From Emydura subglobosa (Eukaryota; Chordata; Testudines; Chelidae), in assembly GCA_007922225.1 (NCBI GenBank), contig ML679974.1, forward strand, positions 1,057,657 through 1,121,656: 64,000 nt of DNA. Direction: 5' to 3'. Shown in pieces: positions 55,021-64,000 of the stretch. Numbering within the stretch: position 1 is the stretch's first letter; each line of letters opens with the position of its first letter. The notes under the pieces were generated by a model. The model was not told where the DNA came from. It searched no databases and saw only the letters and a program-made list of their open reading frames with translations. The position numbers and the translations under genes were made by a program.

Positions 55021-57861
55021 TATTTATTTGTAATTCAGTGTTGATGGGTTTTCCAGGCAAGTACAGTATATAAATGTGAGAGCATAACAGTACTTCCCAT
55101 TTGGGAATATTCTTCTAGAAAGAATTCCCTGCAGGGGACTCTGAAACTCTGCACCTCTCTAAAGGAGACAGCTCATGGCTTAGTTTGGGAGTCTGGGCAC
55201 TTCTTAATGACAAAGCTGCTGGGGAGATGGCTGTTAATGCTATTGGATTACTATTGGATGTTTCCCAGCAGGGGTACATTAAGACTAAATGGGGCTCAGA
55301 TCCAACCTATCCGAAGGGACAACATCCCTTTTGGTAAAGTTCTAAGCTCTCCTGAAGCCCTGCCCTGCCAATGCTACCTCCTCTTCTCCTCTCCAGCACT
55401 GCTCCTCCCGGAGCGCAGTGATCAGATCCACCGTTACTTCCCAGGTTTCCCCTGCTACCAACCTCTAGTGCAGATGGGGTATTTCCTCTGAATGGCTTGG
55501 ATTCTTCTGTTTGTGTATGTATGTGTAGAGGGGAGAAACTGGCTCAAGGACTTAGATTTATTAGGTTTCTCTTTCACTTCCTCCCCCCTCTTCCACTGCC
55601 CAGTTTGTGTAAGTGTTGGATTGAATATTTGCAAGGACAAACTTGATTAGCTCAAGGGTACATCTGGCAATCTCTATGGGCAGGAGAAAAACAAGTGGTA
55701 CAATTACACATCCTGTGTTCAAACTTATTGATCTCTTCTCTCAAAAATCTACAACTTCTTGCTCCCCAAACCATCCCGTCTCCTACTTTTGAGGACTTAC
55801 CTTAAGTATAAATATGGGGTTTTTACATCAAGATGCTTTGCAATGTAGCATCTGCGTGTTAGAGACAGAAAAATAGAACAGTTGACTACGGGTTTCATGG
55901 AGAAAGTACTCAAAATGTACTGAGTGGTGATCATGACTGTGGTCTGACATGTACATAGTAATGTGAAAAATGCTTTGAGATTCGTATGGATGAAAGTTGC
56001 TAATGGTATAGATACTTTCCTGGTGTGTGTGACACAGTTGTGCAGTGTGGTATAAAGGTTTATCAGCATGAATTTAGGATGACCATCCTTGCCACCATGT
56101 GTTCCGTAGATGACACCTGCTTGTGAAAAATTATTTTAGAGTTATAAGATGTTTTATTGTGATTGTTCCTTGTATCCTTGTAAAGCCAGTTGCTTTAGTT
56201 ACCATGAATCCAACTGTGCAGGTGTAATGGGGCGAAGCTCTCTGAGAGCCTGGAATGAAGGAAAAAGAGCTGATTGGACATACTCCAACAGAGGTGGGAC
56301 TTTCCTCCCCTCACCAAAAGGGTTCTGGGTAGGAAAACCTTCTATAAAACTCCCTGGCTTCCAGTTAAGGGTTAGAGTGGCAGGAGGAAGGGTCACCCGG
56401 AGGAACCTGGGCCTGTTGACATTCTCTTATGGAAGGTATTCTTTGTTGTGTGTGTGGTTTTTTTTGTTTGTTTGTTTTTTTTTAATAATTTTTTATTTAA
56501 AGCATTTCTTGGTATTTTTAAAACCCCTCTGAACTGGATGTTGCTGCTTTATTGGGCAACCTTGCTGAGGATTTTGTGCCGCAGCAGGGCTCAGAGGGAG
56601 GCAAACATATCATTGTAGGAAATTGTTAGAGATTTATAATTTCTAGACCTAAAAATGTCATGACTGGATTGTCTGTTCTCTGGCCTCTCCAGGGCTGGGG
56701 CTGGGTCCCTGGGAAGTCTGGGGCATCCCCTTCCCCAGTACTGCAGGATGGAGGGGTAGGTGAGTGGGCTTCTCTGCTCCACAAAAGCTTTGTGAGCAAT
56801 GGCATCAGCTCCTGCCTGGCAGGAGACAGATTGCCAAGAGGGGTCCTTGGCCACCCCACTCAGCTCTGCAGCAGGACCCACAAGCCTGCTCTGGCGGCTG
56901 TGGGGGAGGCAGGGCTTGGGGGTGAGGAGAATCAAGTTAAAAGGTGGCACAGGCTGAAAAGGTAGATGCTGTGGTGAGGGAGGAGACCCAACACACTGGG
57001 ATGGGAACAGAGGACATACTGAAAGGGATTGTGGGGGGAAGTGGGACAGGGTTTGGTGAGGGAGGGATTGGCACCTGACCTGGAACAGGTGGCTTTTATT
57101 TTGGTTTCTCCTGGCTGCTGAGGCAGTTCATTGGCATCCCTCGGCAGATTGTTGGCTGTAAGGAACTTGGCTCCCCACATTTGTCCCTCCCATGTGAAAC
57201 TTTGAGACGAGGATGTCCGCCAGGCTGTGACACTGGGTTTGAGTGCTGCCTCTGAGGGGAGAGCGCCAGCTAGGGACTTGCTAGTACCTCTGCCTGCAGC
57301 ACCTGGGCTCTTCAGGGAAACCAGGTCTTATCCTCGCAAGGGGAGCCGGAGCCTCTCGTAGATACATTTCCTTGGTGCTCAGTAGCTCTGTCCACTTAAC
57401 CCAAAGAAGAGAGGGATGTTCTGTTGACTGCCTGCCAGGGATGAGGTGGGTGGGGACTGGCCCTCTCCCCACCTTCCCCTAGGGAAGGGAGAAGGAGGTG
57501 AGAGAGGTTGGTCTCTCTCTTCCTTCTGCCTCTTCATATACAGCTGGGGGGAGGCATCATTGATGCCGCACCCCTCTCTTCTCCGTGCACCTGGAGGGAG
57601 AAGTTCACTTCTGCTGAAGTCTGTCCCAGTGAAGAAATCAGTCACCTGTCCCCACCATCTGCATGCAGGGATGGGTTCCACCCGAGTGCTTCTTTATAGA
57701 CCTGTCTTTGCATCCTTCCTCCACCCTGTTAATAGTAGTTTTGGCTGAATGCAGTTTGTTGTGCCTGTCCCAGAGTGGGAGACCCAAACAAAGCTCAAGT
57801 TAATACAATTCTGGCAATCAGCTTGAAGTCATCCCTGCTACTGATCCTCAGAAAAACAGGC

Positions 57862-57874
57862 GGGGGGGGGGGGG
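57862..57874. repeat. Poly-G run
   Basis: A run of about 13 G. Confidence 0.8.
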
Positions 57875-59131
57875 AAGGGAAAAGAGATGCTCTAAATGGG
57901 TAAATTTTCCTGTTGTGCTGCCTGTCTGCGAAGGAGTTTCAAGAGCCACATCTTTAGGATGCAAGCTGCCAGGCTTGGCTTGAAAGTCACGACTCATTGT
58001 GTCACCGATCAAATGCAGAGAGGCCAGAAATGTTGAATGCTAGGGCATTTGGGGGCTTCAGACAAGACAGCAAAGCAGTTTAGCGGCATGTGTTGGTATG
58101 CAGCAAACCCCTTCCCCTAGGCCAGCTGCCCTGCTCCCAGGTAGCCCAGGAAGGGGAGATGTCCTATACAGAGCTGTTGGAAATAGATGTATCCAGGTAA
58201 GCTGTTGACAAAGTGTTTACTGAAGTAGAGATGCCGCTGCACTTGACTTCAAAACTTTGTCCTTCAGGCTGGGAGGGCCAGAAGCTCTTTGGGCAGCAAC
58301 CAATGAATATTTTGGATCCTGCCTCACTTGGGATGAGTCGGAGCAAAGCTATGGCTGGTAGAAACAGATGAAGCTAGAGGATGCAGGAGAAATGCTCTAT
58401 GGGAGGGTGCAGTGGCCACTTCAAAAAGTGCATGGGCTCTTTGGGACGTTAAACACACTGCCACTGCTGCTGTCTAGAACCAGCATGGAAACAATACTCC
58501 CCCGGTGTTGCATATTCTTTTGTTCTGTTGCCAAGAGCCCAAACTGCTTTCTGTGTTGTGTGATGAGTTTCTGTGCATGACCGTTCAAAACAAACAAATA
58601 ACAATAGCTAATGAATCAATAAAATAAAAGGCAGGTGTTGTCAATGGGAGATGCAAGCTGCACCATCAGCACAGACTGCAGGCCTGTCTAGTGCTGCTTA
58701 CTGCCCAGCTGCATTTACTACCATGGCAGCGATTGGTGACACATGCTCTTGACTGAATGAACCAGGCAGCAGGAGGTGACTGATCATTGGAGATGGGTGA
58801 ATATTTATCTTTTGTGTTCACTGAAATTTAAATGAAATTTAAATGACACAAGAGTTCTGGGTACTCAACAGTTAACTGTTGTTACAACATAATATGTAAG
58901 GGAAAAAGTGATTTGCAAATATTTTATACTTAGCCTGATGAAATCCATGTATACTTGTGACTTATTCACCTGTTTTTCCGAGTTGGACAAACAATGAGGG
59001 AGCAGGAGGAAGGGGCAAAGATAATTTTGGATCAAAATTTGTGAAATTTATTAAAATTTATTGAATAAATGGTTTCACTAAACTTTATTTGATCACAGAT
59101 GATAGCTTCTGTTTCCACATACCTGACTCTT

Positions 59132-59337
59132 TTATATAGTGCTTTTCATCTGTAGATCTCAAAGTGCTTTACAAAGGAGATCAGTATCCTCTCCATTTTA
59201 TAGATGAGGAAACTGAGGCACAGATGTGAAGTTGCTTGACCAAAGTCACCCATGAGACCAGTTGCAGAGTCAGGAATAGAACCCAAGTCTCCTGAGTCTC
59301 TGGTCAGTGCTCTGCTAGCCCACACTGCCTCCCAAAT
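59132..59337 (-). repeat. MIR/L2-related SINE, minus strand
   Basis: The tail phrase TAGTGCTTTTCATCTGTAGA is followed by TCTCAAAGTGCTTTACAAAG, then the core GATGAGGAAACTGAGGCACA and GGAATAGAACCCAAGTCTCC, ending ACACTGCCTCCC. This is a nearly full-length, well-preserved copy. Confidence 0.88.
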
Positions 59338-59561
59338 GTCTTTGGAAATCTGTTTTTGCCCTCACTGCTATGTCAGCAAATAACAACATTTAGTGGATAA
59401 TATTTTATTTTTGAAATTCTCATAAGATGGTGTCTGTTGACAAAGTTTACTCACTATAACAAATCAACACAATTGTGAAACTGGGATTTAGTTTTTTCTT
59501 CCTTTTTGAGACTGTGATGTAATATGAACCATATTCTTTCTTGTCTTTTTGTTGTTGTAAA

Positions 59562-59678
59562 CCCACATTCATGTGTAATTGTGGAGATGTAAAATTGCTT
59601 CATGGTTGATCCTCCGCTAGTCTGTGATAACTGTCCCTTCCTCTGTGCAAGCAGAAACCGAAGTTCATAGGCTGTTAC
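59562..59678. repeat. Left arm of an inverted repeat of about 110 bp
   Basis: It matches the reverse complement of 60327-60429 through GTGTAAT, GCTAGTCTGTGATAACTGTC and AAGTTCATAGGCTG. This arm has about 14 extra bases near 59641-59655. Confidence 0.85.
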
Positions 59679-59681
59679 AAT

Positions 59682-60320
59682 AAAAGTGATTTGGGGTGTG
59701 ATATATCAAGGGCAGAGGGTGGCAGGCGAGTATGCGAAGGGAGGTATATCAACCCCAGGATCATCAGGGCTTTATTCCCTGCAGCCTAACTGGAGTCATG
59801 AGGGGGCAATTAGGAGTCAGCTGAGGCCAATTAGGGATCAGCCAGGTGCTCCATAAAAGGGCTCTGCCCCAAACACACAGGGCACAAGGTGGAGGAAGCA
59901 GAGGTGCTGTGCTGTGCTGTGCTGTGCTGAGTGGAGTGGAGTGGAGTAGCAGACTGAAGTAGCGAAGTGTGGGAGAGTGGAGGAACCCTGAAAGGAGGTA
60001 CTGAGCCCAGCAAGGGGCGGCAAGGACATAGGGCCGGAGAGGCCAGAAAGACTGAGGGGGGAAAAGTAGCCCAGGGGAAGAGACTGCGGCTTCAAAGTAC
60101 AGAGCCAGCAGTATACCGCTGCGGTTCATAGGGCCCCTGGGCTGGGACCCAGAGGAGCGGGTGGGCCCGGGTCCCTCCTCCCCTCCCCCAGGGAAGACAG
60201 GGTGACGGGCACTTTCCTGGCCCCCAACAGGAGCAAAGCACAAGATCCACTAGAGGGAAGCTGGCCATCGGCCACAGGGGTTAAAACTTTACAGGCATCA
60301 AGGTTTAACTCCCCATCACT
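59682..60320 (+). repeat. GC-rich repeat with TATA-like box, second copy
   Basis: The TATA-like CATAAAA lies at about 59865 and is followed by short tandem repeats. The segment GGGACCCAGAGGAGCGGGTG then GGCCCGGGTCCCTCC at 60146-60185 resembles 1056-1095. This is the same family as 600-1340. It lies between the two arms of the inverted repeat. LTR-like identity is possible but unproven. Confidence 0.5.
59904..59948. repeat. (TGTGC)n and (GAGTG)n compound microsatellite
   Basis: About five TGTGC/GTGCT units are followed by about four GAGTG units. Confidence 0.9.
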
Positions 60321-60326
60321 GTGTGT

Positions 60327-60429
60327 GTAGCAGCCTATGAACTTCAGTTAAGGGACAGTTATCACAGGCTAGTGTAGGCTCAGCTGTGAAACAATTGTAC
60401 GTCTCCATGATTACACAGGTGTGAGTGGG
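60327..60429. repeat. Right arm of an inverted repeat of about 110 bp
   Basis: This is the reverse complement of 59562-59678. It begins GTAGCAGCCTATGAACTTCA and includes GGGACAGTTATCACAGGCTA. Confidence 0.85.
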
Positions 60430-61552
60430 TGCCTGAATAGGCCATGCTGAGAAGACCATGCTTGGGGCAGACAGCCCCCAAACGGCTGGTTTATTCTATA
60501 ATTAGATTCACCAAGCCAGTAACGAAAGAGCTTCTGTAAACCACACTGGTTAACCAGAAGCCAAACAGTTCCCCTTAGGCATTGCAGTCATTGGCTCCTA
60601 TCTAGACAACCAAGTCCAATATAGTGAGGGGTTACTGACAACCCAGTTCCCCATACATAAAGTTCTACCAATTCCTGAGGATTCGATACTTACCCTCAGA
60701 TCCTTACCCAAATCTCATGCTGTCAGCCAATCCTTAGTAAACTAACTAAAAATGTATTAATGAAAGTAAAGGAGAGAGTTATTAATGGTTAAGGAATCAT
60801 ATACATACAAGAGACTTTCAGTATTCATAGATCAGGATCATAGCAATGATGTTATCTCCTGGCTTTTAAAAGTCTCTCTGGAATCATTCCAAAAGGTTTG
60901 AATCCAAATACAGCTTAGATGTAGAGTTTGATAGTTTTTCTATGCGTTTTTCAGGGTATTCCAAATAACTGTTTGGAAGATCTCAATCCTACGGTTTACG
61001 CTTTCCCTGTTCAAAGTTTAGCAGACTAGAGACGACAGGATCAGGCCTGAGGCTTCTTTTTTATAGCTCTATAGCAGGCTGACAAGCACCCTCACAGAAA
61101 TTGTCACAATGGGGCTTGCCTCTGAGGAAGAATAGGCAATGCATATAGTTAGTGGATCATTGCTTTGAAGTTAATCTTCTATTTCCTTGCATACACAGGT
61201 AATCTTGTTACACTATAAAACAGCCAGTCATTCATTATAACGGGGATAGTTAGTCTGAAGACAATGTAGATAATATTATTAGTTTCCTGCAGTATTTCAC
61301 ATCTTTGATCTTAAGGTTAACTGAACAAAGACATATACATAATATAAGGCAATTAAGACATGAAAAATAATTAGCACCTTAAAGCTAATTGTGTTACATT
61401 GGTAAACTTCTAACAGGATATATATAAACACAGACAAATACACTTAGCAGCTATTCTTTGATTCTTATCAATACAAAGTGAATGAGTTGAGAATTGCTAG
61501 TGTAATTAACATTTAATTACATTGGATAAGGCCCCTTACAATGTTACAAAGC
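60430..61552. other. Non-coding stretch, possible unclassified interspersed repeat
   Basis: The AT-rich sequence around 60590-61100 (such as GAGAGAGTTATTAATGGTTA and TATCTCCTGGCTTTTAAAAG) has the look of a turtle repeat of unknown class. No protein motif or boundary could be defined. Confidence 0.3.
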
Positions 61553-61610
61553 TCATTGAAGTCCATAGAAAGGCTCCTATTGACTTCAGCAGCCTTCAGA
61601 TCAGGCCCTA
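61553..61610. mobile_element. Palindromic MITE fragment
   Basis: CATTGAAGTCCATAG followed by ATTGACTTCAGCAG and CAGATCAGGCCCTA is the right half of a palindromic MITE of the family at 5083-5156. Confidence 0.6.
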
Positions 61611-62815
61611 GGTGAACATGACACTGGAGCCAGGGGAGAACATAGCAAGTTCTTTGATTCATTGCGTTGGGACTTGGAGCTGTCTTTAAAAAAGAGATGT
61701 CAAAAATAAAGTAATTTGTTTAAGGGAAAAACCATTCTGACCTGTATACTGGAACATGGTGGTCTCTCCAGAAAAAAGGTTGTAATGAGATTGCATTTTA
61801 AACATGATTTTTGACTCTGTTATAATTTTTTGATGTGAAAAAATTGGTTAAGTTTGAACATTACTGGATTTACCTTGAAGGGAAAGGAGAAGTGTCTCTA
61901 CAAAGTTTGAAGAAACTCCCTCAAACTGTTTTTGAGTTATCGGTGATTTAAATCATTCTCCACCTCCCTTCTTTATGCCATATCAAGAAGAAGAAAGGAA
62001 GAAAAAAAAAAAAGACAAAGAACTCGAATCCCTATTTTTACTCTTTTCCATTTTTTAAATCCCTCTAGCTTCAAGTGGCTTGGATACCATTCCTTAAAAT
62101 TTTTAACCATCTTGAGCAATTGTGCACTGTCTATATTGGGAAGAAATTAAATGAAGTTATGATTGCTTTTTATTGTGGGTCATTTTGACTTCCGCGGATG
62201 TTACGGTCCCAAATCCTGAAGCAACTGATAGCAGTGAAAGCTTTTTATCACTGACTTAAGTGGGACTATGATGCACAACTGTGATCCTGTTTTTCTGCAT
62301 TACCAGTGCACAGAATCCAGAACATAGATTTGACTGTCTCCTTCCTGGTTATTAATCCATGTGCAACACTTCTATACAATTGTATTAATTGCTCTTTCAA
62401 TGCAAATTGTTTTTGACTGGCTTCTACAACAGGCTGTTTTAAAGGACTGGAACAGCAAAATGTTAAGAAATTGCTATTATTTGAAAACTAGGTGTGATTC
62501 TCTGTCATTGGATCTGTTGGAGGAAAAGAAAAAGCAGGTGGACAATACATTTTATGACTGGCTTTGTTGATGTCTTTCACTGAGCAAAGGAAGGGTGCTG
62601 GGGTGCAGTGTATTCAGATGATATTTCCTGGCCCCACCCCTACTACAATTTCTAAACTAGTAGGGAATATAGAAGTTGGTTTGCAGCCATCATTGTCTTT
62701 GCCAGCTCCATTCCTTTTAATTTAATAATCTGATTATTTAAATACTGTTTGTTTAATTTTTTCCCATTTATCAACACAGAACAGAGGGAAATGGGAAGTA
62801 TTGGAATCAATGTTG
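61611..62815. other. Non-coding stretch, nothing recognised
   Basis: No gene or repeat family was recognised. Confidence 0.4.
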
Positions 62816-62890
62816 ATGTTTCATCACAGTACAACCACCTCACTCTGGACTTGTGGGTTTTTTAAAGTATATTACCACCTTGATTTTATC
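62816..62890. repeat. Left arm of a 75-bp inverted repeat
   Basis: It matches the reverse complement of 63360-63434 over 75 bases with 6 mismatches and no gaps by eye. It ends ATATTACCACCTTGATTTTA. Confidence 0.95.
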
Positions 62891-62962
62891 ATCTGTATGT
62901 TTTATTTTATTTAAAAAAAGCATTAAACACAACACAAAACCCTCCTGAAAAAGAAACAATGA

Positions 62963-63104
62963 TGGACCTGATCTGGCAAACATTTAAGCATATATAGATT
63001 TACTTAGGTGAGGAGCCTCATTGAAGTCATTGTGTCTAATCCAATGTAATGGAAGTTGGTGAGAGTCTTTTCAGTTACTTCAATGGGCTTTGGATCAGGC
63101 CCTA
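62963..63104. mobile_element. Palindromic MITE inside the inverted-repeat loop
   Basis: It starts GGACCTGATCTGGCA and ends GGCTTTGGATCAGGCCC. Internal phrases are CATTGAAGTCATTG and GTTACTTCAATGGG. It has the same design as 5083-5156. Confidence 0.7.
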
Positions 63105-63359
63105 TATTAAAGTAAAGATATGCGTGTTTTTAAGTGTTTACAGAATGGGGCTCTGTTTATGTACATGTTGAAAACACATTGATATCCTGATCAACCTCAA
63201 ATTCAAGTCCCTATAATTTGTGTTCCTCTTCCTATTAAGTTACATATACAAAACTATTCTCAAAATAAAAAATTACAATAATAGATTCTTCTGTAAACTG
63301 AATAATATATTTTAACTGACATTTCCCATGTAATAGCTTCTGTTAAAAGAAAATATAGA

Positions 63360-63434
63360 GATAAAATCAAGGTGGTAATATACTTTAAAAAATCCATGAG
63401 TCCAGAGTGAGATGGTTGTGTTGTGATGAAACAT
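63360..63434. repeat. Right arm of a 75-bp inverted repeat
   Basis: Reverse-complement partner of 62816-62890, about 92 percent identical, separated by a loop of 469 bases. Confidence 0.95.
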
Positions 63435-63453
63435 GCATCCCGCCGTGCCCGCC

Positions 63454-63465
63454 GCCCCCCCCCCC
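63454..63465. repeat. Poly-C run
   Basis: About 12 consecutive C immediately after a GCCGTGCCCGCC stretch. Confidence 0.85.
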
Positions 63466-63791
63466 ATAATATGAATAGTATGTGTGTTAATTTTGTGTGC
63501 AGTGTAAGATTTATGATCACCTAATCTATTTGAGTCAGAATTTTCCAGTGTGAGTGCCTGGTGCTAGGCATGTACATCCATATTTAGGCCACAATTCAAG
63601 AACCCCTTTAAGTTAGGGGTAAGTCAGTGCTCTTTTGGGACTGCACATACACCCATATAGAAAGTTAAGCATGTGTGTAAGTGAATTCCCAATTAGACGC
63701 CTTTCCAAATTAGGTTTTAGTCACCTAAAATAAGTGGCCTGTTAGGTTTGTCCCCAAAGAGAATGGGGGCCCTTGGTGCTCAACACCTCAG

Positions 63792-64000
63792 AATCATAGA
63801 AAATGAGGACTGGAAGGGACCCCAGGATGTATCTAGTCCAACTCCCTGATCAAAGCAGGATCAACCCCAAGTAAATCATCCCAGCCAAGGCTTTGTCAAG
63901 CCAGGTCTTAAAAACCTCTAAGGATGGAGATTCCACCACCTCCCTAGGTAACCCATTCCAGTGCTTCACCACCCTCCTAGGGAAAAAGTTTTTCCTAATA
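63792..64000 (-). repeat. CR1 LINE 3' end, minus strand, continuing past the window
   Basis: AGAATCATAGAAAATGAGGA then CTGGAAGGGACCCCAGGATG, ATCTAGTCCAACTCCCTG and CCTAGGGAAAAAGTTTTTCC are the classic antisense CR1 3' UTR. The 3' end is at about 63792 and the element extends beyond the right edge. Confidence 0.93.

Larger units (their letters stand above)
53869..59131. other. Non-coding stretch with microsatellites only
   Basis: About 5.3 kb without recognised genes or confident interspersed repeats. It contains (AT)n at 54984-55015, T-rich runs near 56456-56490 and a poly-G at 57862-57874. No open frame matches a known family. It could be intronic or intergenic. Confidence 0.4.

Overview
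This is vertebrate nuclear DNA, most likely from a turtle; a crocodilian is the main alternative. The call rests on the repeat content: several CR1 LINE copies in both orientations, MIR-type CORE-SINEs, a DIRS-type tyrosine-recombinase retrotransposon, PIF-Harbinger and hAT DNA transposons with their short non-autonomous relatives, and no Alu- or mammalian-L1-like material. There is no prokaryotic gene organisation. No host protein-coding exon could be recognised. The only sign of a host gene is a CpG island at about 18.66-19.70 kb with GC boxes, an NRF1-like site and plausible splice donors, which looks like the promoter and untranslated first exon of an unidentified gene.

Layout. 0.6-1.34 kb: a GC-rich repeat with a TATA-like box, related to a second copy at 59.7-60.3 kb. 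3.9-4.4 kb: a hAT MITE with perfect 13-bp ends and a perfect 8-bp target duplication. 5.0-5.3 kb: a MIR split by a palindromic MITE. 6.1-7.8 kb: a decayed non-LTR reverse transcriptase. 8.6-9.9 kb: a CR1 split by a hAT MITE that holds a 42-bp minisatellite and a 100-N assembly gap. 11.3-12.8 kb: a hAT MITE and a minus-strand CR1. 13.8-18.2 kb: GC-rich elements and a MIR. 18.66-19.70 kb: the CpG island. 19.7-24.6 kb: apparently unique, intron-like DNA. 24.6-26.1 kb: a minus-strand L1/Tx1-like remnant.

31.2-39.5 kb is a cluster of transposons. A PIF-Harbinger element of about 4.4 kb carries a decayed transposase on the plus strand and a decayed Myb/SANT-like accessory gene on the minus strand. 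Twenty-eight bases beyond its TAA duplication is a 2.47-kb hAT transposon with a perfect 8-bp duplication, whose transposase is interrupted by a single in-frame stop. Short MITEs with Harbinger-like ends follow, some nested. 42.0-43.2 kb is another CR1. 43.6-49.7 kb is a structurally complete but coding-defective DIRS element with gag, RT, RNase H, tyrosine recombinase, inverted terminal repeats and an internal complementary region. 49.7-64 kb is mostly non-coding, with CR1 and MIR copies, two large inverted repeats (59.56/60.33 kb and 62.82/63.36 kb) and a CR1 running off the right edge.

The elements work as separate selfish units. The autonomous Harbinger and hAT elements are plausible past sources of mobilisation for MITEs with similar ends. 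Every coding region seen is interrupted, so nothing here is predicted to encode an intact protein.
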